Positions 19,156-29,402 of a stretch of DNA of 64,000 bases are shown in pieces. The position numbers were made by a program, and so were the translations under genes. Positions within the stretch are counted from its first letter, which is position 1; every line of letters starts with the position of its first letter. The notes under the pieces were generated by a model that was not told where the DNA came from, did not search any database, and saw only the letters and a list, made by a program, of their open reading frames with translations. The stretch is from an unicellular cyanobacterium SU3 (GTDB lineage: Bacteria > Cyanobacteriota > Cyanobacteriia > Cyanobacteriales > Microcystaceae): assembly GCA_002172675.1 (NCBI GenBank), contig NETF01000043.1:1-64000 (forward strand). Reading direction: 5' to 3'.

Positions 19156-19663
19156 AATGGTTGGTTTTTACCATCTTGATTTGATTGTTATATACTATTT
19201 TGACACTCTTCTCCCCCTAAGAGTAGGGTAATCCTTATGGGAAACAATAATAAGCCGAAAATTGGCTCAGGGATAGGGTTGGGAAACCATTGTGTGACGA
19301 ATGATAATTACAGAATCTTATTTTTGAGTTTGCGGTAATAATAGTGGATCTGGCATTGTTTTTGAGGACTAGGTGGGATATCTATTAGATGGCTCCTCAT
19401 TTATTGCCGTTTTCCCTATATCTGTTAATATACATATCTCAATTTTTTGTTATTATCTAGATTTTTATAATCTTATGATTTACTTAATCATATAAATTCA
19501 ATGATGAAAACTTAGGTGAGGTTTGATTGAATTCCCATGTGATTAGAATAAATAAGCTTTTAGGAACTTTTTAAAACTCAGAACGTTCACTTAATTAGTT
19601 GCATTTCGTTAAAGATTTTTGAAACTTTAGTTAACAGTAATTATTAAATTGGGAGAAAATTAA
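19156..19663. other. 508-bp divergent intergenic region (dxs / subtilase)
   Basis: It must hold the promoters of dxs (minus) and of the subtilase gene (plus). A short AGCC/GGCT hairpin lies near 19254-19268. No open frame or known RNA was recognised. Confidence 0.5.
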
Positions 19664-21799
19664 ATGGCGAATTATGGTATGTTTTTCGATGAAAACGAAA
19701 AGCATATAGATGGTACTGGCTTTTCCATTGTTGTTTTAGACACAGGTATTGATTTAAATCACCCTTTTTTTGGTTCGGATCATAATAATGATGACGTAGC
19801 AGATAGGATTATTTATCATTATGATTTTGCTTCAACATCATTACAAAATACTAGCGACCCTACCAGTAATGATGATGATAATGCTAGTGATACTAACAAT
19901 CACGGGAGTCATGTGGCCAGCATTGCTGCGTCTAGTGATTCAACCTATCCAGGAATAGCATCGGGTGTCAATATTATTGCCCTCAAAGTATTTGATAACA
20001 ATAATAAAGCTAATTTTTTAGATATAGAACAGGCTTTACAGTGGGTGGTGGATAACCATGATGCCTATAACATTGCTAGTGTTAATATGTCCCTTAGTAA
20101 TGGGCTTAACTATGAATCCCCACAATTTTCAGGGAATATCATTGAGGATGAATTACAAGATTTAGTTGATAATAATGTAATGGTGGTGTCTGCTGCAGGT
20201 AATACAGGAGAATACGGAGTCTCCTATCCAGCAGCAAGTATTAATTCTTTAGCAGTTTCTAGCGTTAATAATCAAGGTGAAATTGCTAGTTTTTCCCAAG
20301 AACATCCCGATTTAACTGACGTATTTGCCCTAGGGGTGAATATTAAAGCCGCTAACAAGAATGGAGGAACAACAACTTTATCCGGAACCAGTATGTCGGC
20401 TCCCCAAGTAACCGGAGCGATCGCCATAGCACAACAGTTAGCTGAACAAGAGTTGGGAAGGAAATTAAAGTTAGATGAAATTCGAGATTTACTCACCCAA
20501 GGAGACGATGTTGTTAACGAACCCCAATATGAAGGGAAATTATTAAATATTAAAAAATTAGGAAACGCCATCTTAGATATGGCTCCATCCCAAGAAACCA
20601 TAGATACCTCGTCAACTGACCTTGAAGATACTCCTACTGAGAATAATGCTGTCATTGCTGAACTGGGTCAGATTACCAATTTAAACCATCAAAGTCAAAC
20701 CATTTTCTTTGAACATACCTTTAATAACCCAGTTATTTTTGCTCAACCCTTATCTCACAATGGTGCTGATCCTTCAACCATAAGAATTACTGACATACAA
20801 AGCGATCGCTTTTCTGTCCAACTTCAAGAAACAATCTTAAAAAATGGTAATTCTCATAGTGGTAATCATACGACAGAAACCTTTAGTTTTTTAGTGGTTG
20901 AACAGGGAATATGGGAACTGTCTGATGGCACAATGATTGAGGTTGGAAACGTCGCTACAGATGCTATTACTACTTCAACTTGGGAAACCATTAATTTTAA
21001 TCACAACTTTAGCAATACCCCAGTAATATTAACTCAAGTTCAAACGGATAATGATGCAACTTTTGTGAGAACTCGTCAAAAAAATGCAAGTCAAAATGGA
21101 TTTAAAGTTGCCTTAGAAGAAGAAGAAGCCTTTAAGTATGATGGACATGAGTCAGAAAATATTGCTTGGTTAGCCATTTCTCCAGGCCAAGGTAATTGGA
21201 ATGGTAATAGTTTTATAGCAGGTAATACTGGTGATCAAGTGACCCATAATTGGCATACCATTGACTTTGGCAATAATTTTAGTAATGCTCCTAAATTCTT
21301 AGGAAATATTGCAACTTTTGATGGTGCTGATGCTTCAGGTTTAAGATATCAAAATCTTAACCATGGTAATGTTCAAGTTATGATTGAAGAAGATACCAGT
21401 AAAGATAGCGAAACCAATCATACCACTGAAGACATTAATTTCTTCGCCATTGAAAGTAACAAAAGCTTAACTGGAACGACTGCTGATTATTTAACGGGAT
21501 TAAATCATTCTCAATTAGCAAGGGTTAATGGGGATATTTTTACTTTAGGTAATGAAAATGAATCATTTTATGATAACTATGGACAACAAGATTATGCAGA
21601 AATTTCTAATTTTGATATGGCTACAGATATCATTCAATTACATGGCACAGTTAATGATTACCATCTTGGATATTCGCCTTTTTCCGTCAATGCTCAAGGT
21701 ATATTTTTAAAAATTACTGGGATGGAAGATGAATTAATTGGTGTTGTCAAAAATGCAAATAGTTTAGATTTAAAAAGTCAAAATTTTGTTTTTGTTTAA
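19664..21799 (+). CDS. subtilisin-like (S8) protease with H-type-lectin-like repeats
   Basis: The 711-residue product begins directly with the catalytic domain. The triad is visible: D26 in VVLDTGID, H80 in NHGSHVASI and S243 in GTSMSAP, with N180 (AAGN) for the oxyanion hole. After about residue 330 come three repeats with strands like HNFSNTPVILTQVQTDND and acidic loops ending HTTE or HESEN followed by I-x-F/W-L/F-A-I, typical of H-type-lectin-like domains. The last 100 residues resemble the C-terminal module of secreted cyanobacterial proteins (YAEISNFDMATDIIQLHG). There is no N-terminal signal peptide or propeptide, so type I export through the C-terminus is possible. It overlaps the next gene by one base (TAATG). 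Confidence 0.8.
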   Translation: MANYGMFFDENEKHIDGTGFSIVVLDTGIDLNHPFFGSDHNNDDVADRIIYHYDFASTSLQNTSDPTSNDDDNASDTNNHGSHVASIAASSDSTYPGIASGVNIIALKVFDNNNKANFLDIEQALQWVVDNHDAYNIASVNMSLSNGLNYESPQFSGNIIEDELQDLVDNNVMVVSAAGNTGEYGVSYPAASINSLAVSSVNNQGEIASFSQEHPDLTDVFALGVNIKAANKNGGTTTLSGTSMSAPQVTGAIAIAQQLAEQELGRKLKLDEIRDLLTQGDDVVNEPQYEGKLLNIKKLGNAILDMAPSQETIDTSSTDLEDTPTENNAVIAELGQITNLNHQSQTIFFEHTFNNPVIFAQPLSHNGADPSTIRITDIQSDRFSVQLQETILKNGNSHSGNHTTETFSFLVVEQGIWELSDGTMIEVGNVATDAITTSTWETINFNHNFSNTPVILTQVQTDNDATFVRTRQKNASQNGFKVALEEEEAFKYDGHESENIAWLAISPGQGNWNGNSFIAGNTGDQVTHNWHTIDFGNNFSNAPKFLGNIATFDGADASGLRYQNLNHGNVQVMIEEDTSKDSETNHTTEDINFFAIESNKSLTGTTADYLTGLNHSQLARVNGDIFTLGNENESFYDNYGQQDYAEISNFDMATDIIQLHGTVNDYHLGYSPFSVNAQGIFLKITGMEDELIGVVKNANSLDLKSQNFVFV

Positions 21800-23994
21800 T
21801 GCTTAAATATCGGTTTTTTATCATTATAATCTTTATAGTTTATTGGATAGTATTGGGAGTTTATACACCCACTTTATCCAATAACTTTCTATCGGAAAAA
21901 ATTAGTATTGTTCTAGAAAAAGCCTTATGGAGAAAATCAAGTAAAGAGATTACTTATCAAGATATTACTCTTGATTTAATTTGTAAAAATAATCATTGTG
22001 ATTCGGAAATTTGGGGATTTGCTTCTGAGTTTAATCAAGCAGAACATCAAGGAACTGTCACCCTTACTAAATCTCATAATCAATGGATTTTACAAGTTGA
22101 TTTAATGATTAATCCTGACCATTGGTTATTATTATCAGGAAAAGCTAATTATCAAATTGAATTAACTAAGAAAAATGATAAAGTTTTAGTCGGAAACTAT
22201 CAAGGCAATTTTAATAATAAGTTATTACAAGGAGAAGCTTCAGGGGTAATCAAACAAATATATCCTCAACCATTAACTTATCATAAACCGATTCAGCCTC
22301 AAGAACATCCTCGTTTACTTTTTAGAAAAGACGATTTACCAAACATACGAAAAAAAGCAACAACAAAAATAGGAAAGCAAATTTTTAATAAATTAGAAGA
22401 AACCCTGAATCAAACTGTTGTTTATGACGGCTATGTTCCCAATGCAGGATATTACGCAGCAGGACAATGTTTTCGCGCTTTAATTAAAGAAAACTCCAAA
22501 CAAGCTGATCAAGCTTGGACAGTTGCCCAAAAAGCTATAAATACCTCTTATCGTCGCTTATTTGAGTTGTCCCCAGTGGTCACAGGAATAGCGATCGCTT
22601 ATGACTTGTGTTATTCTTATTGGGATAATAATAATCGCATCAGTGTGTCTAATTGGCTGGCTCAACAAGCACAATTATTGATTGATGGAACCCCAGACAG
22701 AGGATGGAACCCTACAGCGTGGAGTAATTGGAACGCTAGAGCGAGAGGGGCTGCAGGATTAGCTGCATTAGCTATTCTAAAGGAACCAGAAGGCTATTTT
22801 TCCCCAGATATCGATATTGAACAACTGTTAACCATTGCCAAGCGTAATATTATTCGCTACCTCGAAACAGCGATCGGAGATAAGGGTTTTGGAACCGAAG
22901 GCGATCATTATACTACTGAACCTTTTATCTTAACTTTGTTTCCTTTTTTCACAGCTTACTATCATGTTAAAGGAGAAAACTTTGCAACTAAAAATTCTAA
23001 TTTAGCTTGGTTATTACCTCACTATTTAATGAGAATTATCCCGAGGGACAATAGTTATCCTATTCCTAGTTATGGAAGACATAGACATTATCCAGGAGGC
23101 TCATTATTTGCGATGGGAATAGGTTCAGTTCCTGTTAATTTTTTACCTGGAGTAATGTGGGGATTTGATCATTATTGGGGAGAAAATGGAGATCAAAGTT
23201 TTGGAATTAAAAATAGTTTAGATGCAATCTTTTTGCTAGTTAATTATCCTAAAAATTTAAAAATTAAGCATCCTTCTAAGATTTTTTATAAAGTTTTAGC
23301 AGACGAAAAAAAGGGATTTTATGTGTTTCGTAATCAGTGGAAAAATAAGAATGATTTTGTAGCAAGTATTTATGGAAAACGAGAACATTTAAACAAGTCT
23401 TGGTCATTTCCAGATGCAGGGAGTTTCCGTATTTGGGGGTTAGGAATAAATTGGGCGATCGCAGGAAAAAGTCAAAAGAAACCAGAAAATGAAAATATTA
23501 TTATTCACAAAAATGCTAATCAATTAATCATGCAACCTATTTATTTTGATTCAAAAAAAGATGGTTCAGGGATTGTTAGTTTACAAGGAAAAGATTGGTT
23601 ACGATCCTTCGCTGTTGATTATTCTAATATTTCGGGAGTTCCTGGTTTATTTGTCGTAGTTGATCAATTTAATGATTCTCAAAATTATCATACTTGGGTC
23701 ATGAATACTCAAGAAAATGTCAAAATTGATAACAATACATTTATGATTAAAGGCCATGGAAATGCAACTATGAAAGGGACTTTTATTACCCCTCAAAATA
23801 TTAACTTAAACTATGATGCCAAGAATCAGAGAATTATTGCTAAAGGAAAGGGCAATTTTTTTGTTGTTATGACAGTTCAAAAAACTAACATTCCTAACTT
23901 AAAAATCATCAATTCTTCTTTAAGTTCTCAAGTTCAAATAGGAAAGAGAATTATTACTTTTAAAGACAAACATATTGATTTTGATATTGATTAG
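21799..23994 (+). CDS. heparinase II/III-like polysaccharide lyase family protein
   Basis: The 731-residue product has an N-terminal hydrophobic segment (residues 5-22) that fits a signal anchor. A beta-rich stretch follows and then an alpha-toroid-like region beginning HPRLLFRKDDLPNIRKKA, with WNPTAWSNWNARARGAAGL and DKGFGTEGDHYTTEPF near residues 310-375. A beta-sheet C-terminal part starts near residue 500. This order is typical of heparinase/alginate-lyase-like enzymes. Tyr and His residues that could serve in beta-elimination are present (YGRHRHYPGGSLF), but the substrate is not known. Its start overlaps the stop of the protease gene by one base, so translation is probably coupled and both products may act on the cell-surface matrix. 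Confidence 0.7.
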   Translation: MLKYRFFIIIIFIVYWIVLGVYTPTLSNNFLSEKISIVLEKALWRKSSKEITYQDITLDLICKNNHCDSEIWGFASEFNQAEHQGTVTLTKSHNQWILQVDLMINPDHWLLLSGKANYQIELTKKNDKVLVGNYQGNFNNKLLQGEASGVIKQIYPQPLTYHKPIQPQEHPRLLFRKDDLPNIRKKATTKIGKQIFNKLEETLNQTVVYDGYVPNAGYYAAGQCFRALIKENSKQADQAWTVAQKAINTSYRRLFELSPVVTGIAIAYDLCYSYWDNNNRISVSNWLAQQAQLLIDGTPDRGWNPTAWSNWNARARGAAGLAALAILKEPEGYFSPDIDIEQLLTIAKRNIIRYLETAIGDKGFGTEGDHYTTEPFILTLFPFFTAYYHVKGENFATKNSNLAWLLPHYLMRIIPRDNSYPIPSYGRHRHYPGGSLFAMGIGSVPVNFLPGVMWGFDHYWGENGDQSFGIKNSLDAIFLLVNYPKNLKIKHPSKIFYKVLADEKKGFYVFRNQWKNKNDFVASIYGKREHLNKSWSFPDAGSFRIWGLGINWAIAGKSQKKPENENIIIHKNANQLIMQPIYFDSKKDGSGIVSLQGKDWLRSFAVDYSNISGVPGLFVVVDQFNDSQNYHTWVMNTQENVKIDNNTFMIKGHGNATMKGTFITPQNINLNYDAKNQRIIAKGKGNFFVVMTVQKTNIPNLKIINSSLSSQVQIGKRIITFKDKHIDFDID

Positions 23995-24000
23995 TCTCAT

Positions 24001-26904
24001 TTAAGTATTCAACTGTTGACGGATTTCTAATAACTGATGATTAATAAGTTTTGTGGCTTCTTGGGACGTTAAAGGACGAGCAATTAAATAACCTTGAATC
24101 GCTTCGCATTTTAACTCTTGTAACTGCTTAAGTTGAAAATTTGTTTCAACCCCTTCAGCTACTACATTCATCCCTAAAGATTGGGCAATATCAATAATGG
24201 CTTTAATAATACTAACATCAGCTTGATTATAATTATAATCCAACCCGTCTACAAAAGATTTATCAATTTTTAGGGTATTAATAGGAAACTGTTTCAAATA
24301 ATTTAAAGAAGAATAACCTGTCCCAAAATCATCTAGACTAATTTCAATTCCCTGTTTTTGTAGTTGAGGTAAAAGAGAAAGAACTCTATCAGTATTTTTA
24401 ATCAATAAACTTTCTGTCAACTCTAATTTTAGATGGTTTGCCAGTAATTTAGTCTGAGCTAACGTTTGATTTATGGTTTCCAAAAATTGAGGAGATTGAA
24501 AATGATAAGCAGCAATATTCACACTAATTTTAAGAGAATGAGCCATCGGAAAATCAGCGCACCATTGAGCCATTTGGCCACAAGCTTCTTGAAAAATCCA
24601 TTCACTTAAAGGAACAATTAAACCTGTTTCTTCAGCCAAAGGAATAAACTTTCCTGGAGAAATTAAACCCTTTTCGGGATGAACCCAACGCACTAAAGCT
24701 TCAAAGCCCAATAATTTTAAAGAACTAGCAGAAACAATTGGTTGATAATGTAAGATAAATTGTTGTTCTTCTAATGCTTGTCTCAAACTCGTTTCAAGCT
24801 CAAAGATTTCCTGTACTGTTTGACGCATTTCCACGTTAAACAGTTCATAACTAGCTAAATTATTGCCTTTAGCGCGATACATTGCGTTATCAGCATCCCT
24901 TAAGATATCTTCTCCAGTAGCATACTCTGGACTACTCATAGCAATGCCAATACTAGCAGAAGTAAACAGGGTTTTATCCATTAACTGAACAGGTTTTTTC
25001 ATATCTTCTTCAATACGTTCAATTACCTGTATGACTTCGTGAGGACTGCTAATATCTTCTAAAAGAATGACAAATTCATCTCCTCCCAGTCGCGCCACTG
25101 TATCACCACTACGAACATGATGTTTAAGAGTATTCGCAATATAAATAAGCAGTTGATCGCCGACAAAATGACCTAAACTATCATTGATCACTTTGAAGCG
25201 GTCTAAATCAATAAATAATACTGCAAATAGACTCTCAGCATAGCGTTTATGGCGTTGGATGGCGTGGTCTAACCGTTCTGTAAGAAGCGTACGGTTAGGC
25301 AAACCGGTTAAAGCATCATGCAGCGCACGATAGCGTAACTGTTCCTCAGCTAATTTGCGATCGGTGATATCGAGCAGTAGTACCACTACCTGAGTTAAGC
25401 GGTTTTGCTCATCAAAAGAGGGAAAGGCATTAACTAAAGTCCAAATTGGATCAACTGAAGGGTTGCGCTGAATGCCCATCACATAATTTTCTAAAGGAAC
25501 TTGAGTCCTCAAAACCTGTTGACAAGGGCGTTCGTCTCGTGGGAGTACGACTCCCGACTCATCGATAAGCTTAATACCTATTCCTGAAGAAGAAGACACA
25601 GATAAGCTTTCACAAGAGATGTCTAATAATTCCCAACCCACTAAATTAGCCATTATGATGTTACCCTCAGGATTATAAATAATCACCCCAGCCTGAAGAT
25701 TGTTAATGAGTTCGTGATAGTTGGCTTCGCTTAAACGTAGTTTTCTCAGGGTAATTTCGAGGGATTCAGTTTTAGCTTGTAATGCTTGGGTGCGTTCAGT
25801 TACCCTTTGTTCAAGATTAATCAGAGTTTCTCTCAATTGAGTGAGCATTTTATTGAAAGCCGTAGCGACAATAGCAAATTCATTATCAGTTGAGAAATTT
25901 AGTTTTTCTTCTAGGGAACCTTGGGCAATACGGTCTGAAACTTTTGTTAATTGGGTTAAAGGCTGTACAATCGTTTTTCCTAGCCATAAACTGACCCATA
26001 ATGTTAACCCTAACGTAGTGGTCAAGGTTGCTAATAAAGCAAGGCGACTATAATTACCAGTTCGGATTAATTCTAAACGGGCTTGCTCAGCTTGCGTTTT
26101 ACTCTTTTGGCTAATCACTTGGAGAATGCCATCAATTTCTCTGTTAATATTTTCTGCAACGATTTGATTGAATAAAACTTGTTGCTCTAGTGATAAAAGA
26201 GTATCAAGGGTAGTGGCATAGTCCTGGGCTAACTGTTGAATCGGTGTATTGGTTGGATTATTTTTTAAAGCAGTTTGTAGTTGTTCGAGACTAACCCGTA
26301 AATCCGTAGGAGAGCCTTGTTTGTTGGTTTGAAAATATTTCTGTTGTTCTGCGATCGCTTCCCATAAAAGTCTCTCAATCGTTCTATTTCTTACTCTATT
26401 TCTATCATTAACGAACTGGTTGATGAGGGTTTGCAGTTTTTGATGGAGTTGATATCCTTCGTCATGAGCAATAACTCGCTTAGCGGTGCCTTGAAACGCA
26501 GCTTCATAGTTATTAAATAAGGATTCAAGTATAGTTAGTTCCTCTTTAATATCGGAGTTTTTTCTGTGTAGGGTTTGGATCGCAGAAAGGTTTTGACGAG
26601 CTTGGGTTAGATAATTTTCTTGGCTGTTGATAGCGTTTTGAATCTCTGGACTTACTTTTTTAAGTTGCCAGTTATCTAATAAATGATCTTCAGCTTTTCG
26701 TGCTAGTAAAAAATTACTTTTTAGTTCTAGACTTAATTCTCGCACACGGGCAGCATAATCAATGGTTCCCTGAGCGCGGTGACGAAAATGTTGTAAGGTT
26801 CCATAAATAATCACCGCACTGATTAAGTTCAACAGTAGAATTCCTCCGAATCCTAACATGAGTTGACCCCGAATGGTTTTTAGCCAGTGCAGTTTAGGTA
26901 TCAT
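24001..26904 (-). CDS. membrane sensor with HAMP, PAS, GGDEF and EAL domains
   Basis: The 967-residue product reads: membrane helix 12-34, periplasmic helical sensor about 35-285, second helix about 287-308, HAMP 309-365, coiled coil, PAS 395-515, diguanylate cyclase domain with GGDEF at 607-611, and EAL phosphodiesterase domain with FEALVRW (EAL at 735-737). Both catalytic signatures are intact, and DFGTGYSSL (loop 6) is present. It should make and/or degrade cyclic di-GMP in response to a periplasmic cue. Its start codon overlaps the stop of a solute-binding lipoprotein gene by one base, which suggests that the lipoprotein supplies the signal. Confidence 0.9.
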   Translation of the reverse strand: MIPKLHWLKTIRGQLMLGFGGILLLNLISAVIIYGTLQHFRHRAQGTIDYAARVRELSLELKSNFLLARKAEDHLLDNWQLKKVSPEIQNAINSQENYLTQARQNLSAIQTLHRKNSDIKEELTILESLFNNYEAAFQGTAKRVIAHDEGYQLHQKLQTLINQFVNDRNRVRNRTIERLLWEAIAEQQKYFQTNKQGSPTDLRVSLEQLQTALKNNPTNTPIQQLAQDYATTLDTLLSLEQQVLFNQIVAENINREIDGILQVISQKSKTQAEQARLELIRTGNYSRLALLATLTTTLGLTLWVSLWLGKTIVQPLTQLTKVSDRIAQGSLEEKLNFSTDNEFAIVATAFNKMLTQLRETLINLEQRVTERTQALQAKTESLEITLRKLRLSEANYHELINNLQAGVIIYNPEGNIIMANLVGWELLDISCESLSVSSSSGIGIKLIDESGVVLPRDERPCQQVLRTQVPLENYVMGIQRNPSVDPIWTLVNAFPSFDEQNRLTQVVVLLLDITDRKLAEEQLRYRALHDALTGLPNRTLLTERLDHAIQRHKRYAESLFAVLFIDLDRFKVINDSLGHFVGDQLLIYIANTLKHHVRSGDTVARLGGDEFVILLEDISSPHEVIQVIERIEEDMKKPVQLMDKTLFTSASIGIAMSSPEYATGEDILRDADNAMYRAKGNNLASYELFNVEMRQTVQEIFELETSLRQALEEQQFILHYQPIVSASSLKLLGFEALVRWVHPEKGLISPGKFIPLAEETGLIVPLSEWIFQEACGQMAQWCADFPMAHSLKISVNIAAYHFQSPQFLETINQTLAQTKLLANHLKLELTESLLIKNTDRVLSLLPQLQKQGIEISLDDFGTGYSSLNYLKQFPINTLKIDKSFVDGLDYNYNQADVSIIKAIIDIAQSLGMNVVAEGVETNFQLKQLQELKCEAIQGYLIARPLTSQEATKLINHQLLEIRQQLNT

Positions 26905-28316
26905 TAATAATCCTCTGAAAAGTCACCCATCATTTGCTTAATCTGGGTTTGTAGTTCGGCCACGGCAGACTCTTCCTTAGCACCATCATAAATCCTGTGA
27001 ATAGTGGTGGCAATGGCTTTAGCTCCTTGATTCCAACGGGGATGGAGAACAACCGTTGGACGAGAAGTCTTCATCGCCGTTTGTACCGCTAAAGCATAGT
27101 CAATATTCATTGCTTCTGTGTACACTGAGGGCGTAACCCAAGAAGAAAACCGAGGCGCGCCCCCTGTCATTACGCCAATTTTTGGTTCCATCATCTGACT
27201 GGTAGCCCATTGAACGAATAACCAGGCCGCCTGGGGATTTTTTGACTTTTGAGCAATTCCTAATCCCCACAGCCAATGACCGGTTAAACTTTGCTCCTTT
27301 GAAGGTGGTAAAATGCTATAACCGACATTTCCTGCTATTTTAGATAGCTTTGGATTATCGAAGTCAGGTCCAAACAGACTGGCATCAATATAAAAGGCTG
27401 CTTTGCCTTCCCGAAACAGATGAGTGGCTTCGGGCCAATCCATCTCCTTAATATTATTAGGTCCAGCTTGCATCAGTTGAGCATAGTTCCTTAATCCTTC
27501 TATAATTCGTTTATCCGTTAAACGGGGTTGGTTCCAATTACCGTCAAACCAGATATTATAGGGTAAGGGAGAAGGCTGTGAACCCCAATGGTTAAGGATG
27601 ATGCCCGTAACAGTATCAATAATTGTATCAGAAGGAACTCCCCGCATAACTGCTCCAAAAAACTTGTCTCCGCCTATTTCCTTAATCTTGAGAGTAGCGT
27701 CTACCAATTCAGTCATGGTTTTTGGCACAAGGCCGTTTAAATACTGATTAATTAATGCTTTATTATAAAAGAGAATATAGGCTTCAAAGGTGGCAGGAAT
27801 CCCAAATAAGCTTTGATTATTACCTTCTGGTGGATAGGTGGCAGCTAGGCGGAAATTTTCAGGAAAATCATAAAGATTGTAATCCGATTGGTTTAATTTT
27901 GGATTATTAATTAAGGGGGTTAGAGGGTGCAATAGATTTTTACGCCACAATCTATAGGCCGTAGAATCCATCGGTAAAAAAAAGACATCTATTTCTTCTC
28001 CATCACCCTTAAGGGTGGACTCCATTACTTTAAAATACTCTGGTTCAGGGACAATCTTGATGTTAATTTTAAGATTAGTTAATGTCTCAAAATCTGATAG
28101 ATAGGGTTTAATACCTTCTGTCCAAGGATGATCATCGAGTAATAAGTATATACTTTTTCCTGCAAACTGTTGCCAATTAAATGCCTGGTTCATGTTTGAT
28201 TTATCCGTCTTTGAGCGATGACAAGCTAGGGGTACACTTGTCATGAGTCCAGACAGGAACATCAATCTAATTAATTTTCGTCGACAAAGATTTTCTGTGA
28301 GTGGATAGTATTTCAA
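26904..28316 (-). CDS. extracellular solute-binding lipoprotein (sugar-type, orphan)
   Basis: The 470-residue product has a lipoprotein signal: basic residues, hydrophobic run and the lipobox VPLAC with Cys at residue 32. The mature part has the layout of family 1 sugar-binding proteins: INIKIVPEPEYFKVMESTL, then DVFFLPMDSTAYRLW, LFYNKALIN, and GHWLWGLGIAQKSKNPQAAWLFVQWATS near the end. No permease or ATPase gene is adjacent. Instead it overlaps the GGDEF/EAL sensor gene, so it probably acts as a ligand sensor rather than a transport component. Ligand is unknown, but sugar or oligosaccharide is a reasonable guess. Confidence 0.85.
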   Translation of the reverse strand: MKYYPLTENLCRRKLIRLMFLSGLMTSVPLACHRSKTDKSNMNQAFNWQQFAGKSIYLLLDDHPWTEGIKPYLSDFETLTNLKINIKIVPEPEYFKVMESTLKGDGEEIDVFFLPMDSTAYRLWRKNLLHPLTPLINNPKLNQSDYNLYDFPENFRLAATYPPEGNNQSLFGIPATFEAYILFYNKALINQYLNGLVPKTMTELVDATLKIKEIGGDKFFGAVMRGVPSDTIIDTVTGIILNHWGSQPSPLPYNIWFDGNWNQPRLTDKRIIEGLRNYAQLMQAGPNNIKEMDWPEATHLFREGKAAFYIDASLFGPDFDNPKLSKIAGNVGYSILPPSKEQSLTGHWLWGLGIAQKSKNPQAAWLFVQWATSQMMEPKIGVMTGGAPRFSSWVTPSVYTEAMNIDYALAVQTAMKTSRPTVVLHPRWNQGAKAIATTIHRIYDGAKEESAVAELQTQIKQMMGDFSEDY

Positions 28317-28373
28317 GTATAGTTAATAGTAAATAGCTAATATTTATTCTATCAACTCTCAACTCCAAGAGAG

Positions 28374-29381
28374 ATGACTGATATGATATTTAATGAGATT
28401 AGTAAAACTAACAAGAGGAATGATTGTGTGAGTCAAAAAACCGTTGGAATGCTAAGCAGTTATTCAGGATTGCAAAATAGACGAGATTGGTTATGGAAAC
28501 AAACCCCTCAACCTTTTGGTTTTTGGGACAACATTCAAATGTTAGGCAATGATCCTGATCCTGATTTTTTATTATTATATCAGTTTGATTTTCCTTTACC
28601 GCCTTCCCCTAAACCTTGGTGGAAACGTTGGCGAAAATCTCAGTATTCACCCCTTAATATTCCTGCTTTACTCAGGGGTGTTCCTAAAGAAAGAATCATT
28701 TATTTATTAAGGGAACCTCCCTTAGAAGAAGTGATTAATAGAAACTGTGCTAATTATAATGATGCTAGTGAGTATTGTAGCTATGTTTCTGGTCCTGATA
28801 ACTTTGCTCCTAATCCTAATTATATGCCAGCAATTTGGTATATTAATCATGAGTTTGATGTGTTAGATAAGGGTAATATTCCTGAAAAAGTTAAACGGTG
28901 CAGTTGGATAACTTCAGGGATTAATCGCACAGAAAATCATCGTCGTCGTCTCGCTTTTTTACAGCTATTAAGGGATCATAATTTTGAATTTGATCTTTAC
29001 GGTAGAAATTTACCAAAAGAAGCAAAAAGTCAAGGCACTTTAGAAAATAAATGGCACGGTATGGCACCTTATTATTATAATTTGTCTATCGAAAATTATG
29101 CCGATAATGAATGGTATGTCAGCGAAAAATTATGGGATGCTTTATTATGTTGGTGTTTACCCATTTATTATGGGGGAAGTGCAGCGGATAAATTATTACC
29201 TCCCGGTAGCTTTTTAAGATTGCCCAGTCTCGATGAAAAAGGACTACAATATGCTAAGGAAGTGACGGCTAGTTTGGATGCTTGGCACGAGGCTAAAAGT
29301 GCGATCGCAGAAGCCAGGCAAATTATTCTTCATGAACTGAATTTAATGAATTGGTTATCTGATTTTGTGAAAAAATTTTGA
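28374..29381 (+). CDS. GT10 family (alpha-1,3-fucosyltransferase-like) glycosyltransferase
   Basis: The 335-residue product has the GT10 C-terminal signature: KRCSWITSGIN and then FDLYGRNLPKE, followed by YNLSIENYADNEWYVSEKLWDALL and IYYGG (about residues 180-290). These residues bind GDP-fucose in characterised members. The N-terminal half includes the typical acceptor-side sequences. It likely adds fucose or a related deoxysugar to a surface glycan in the cytoplasm or at the membrane face. It starts a cluster with two GT8-like genes, spaced 21 and 14 bp, and probably forms one transcript with them. Confidence 0.75.
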   Translation: MTDMIFNEISKTNKRNDCVSQKTVGMLSSYSGLQNRRDWLWKQTPQPFGFWDNIQMLGNDPDPDFLLLYQFDFPLPPSPKPWWKRWRKSQYSPLNIPALLRGVPKERIIYLLREPPLEEVINRNCANYNDASEYCSYVSGPDNFAPNPNYMPAIWYINHEFDVLDKGNIPEKVKRCSWITSGINRTENHRRRLAFLQLLRDHNFEFDLYGRNLPKEAKSQGTLENKWHGMAPYYYNLSIENYADNEWYVSEKLWDALLCWCLPIYYGGSAADKLLPPGSFLRLPSLDEKGLQYAKEVTASLDAWHEAKSAIAEARQIILHELNLMNWLSDFVKKF

Positions 29382-29402
29382 AGAGTTTAACTATTATTAA
29401 AT

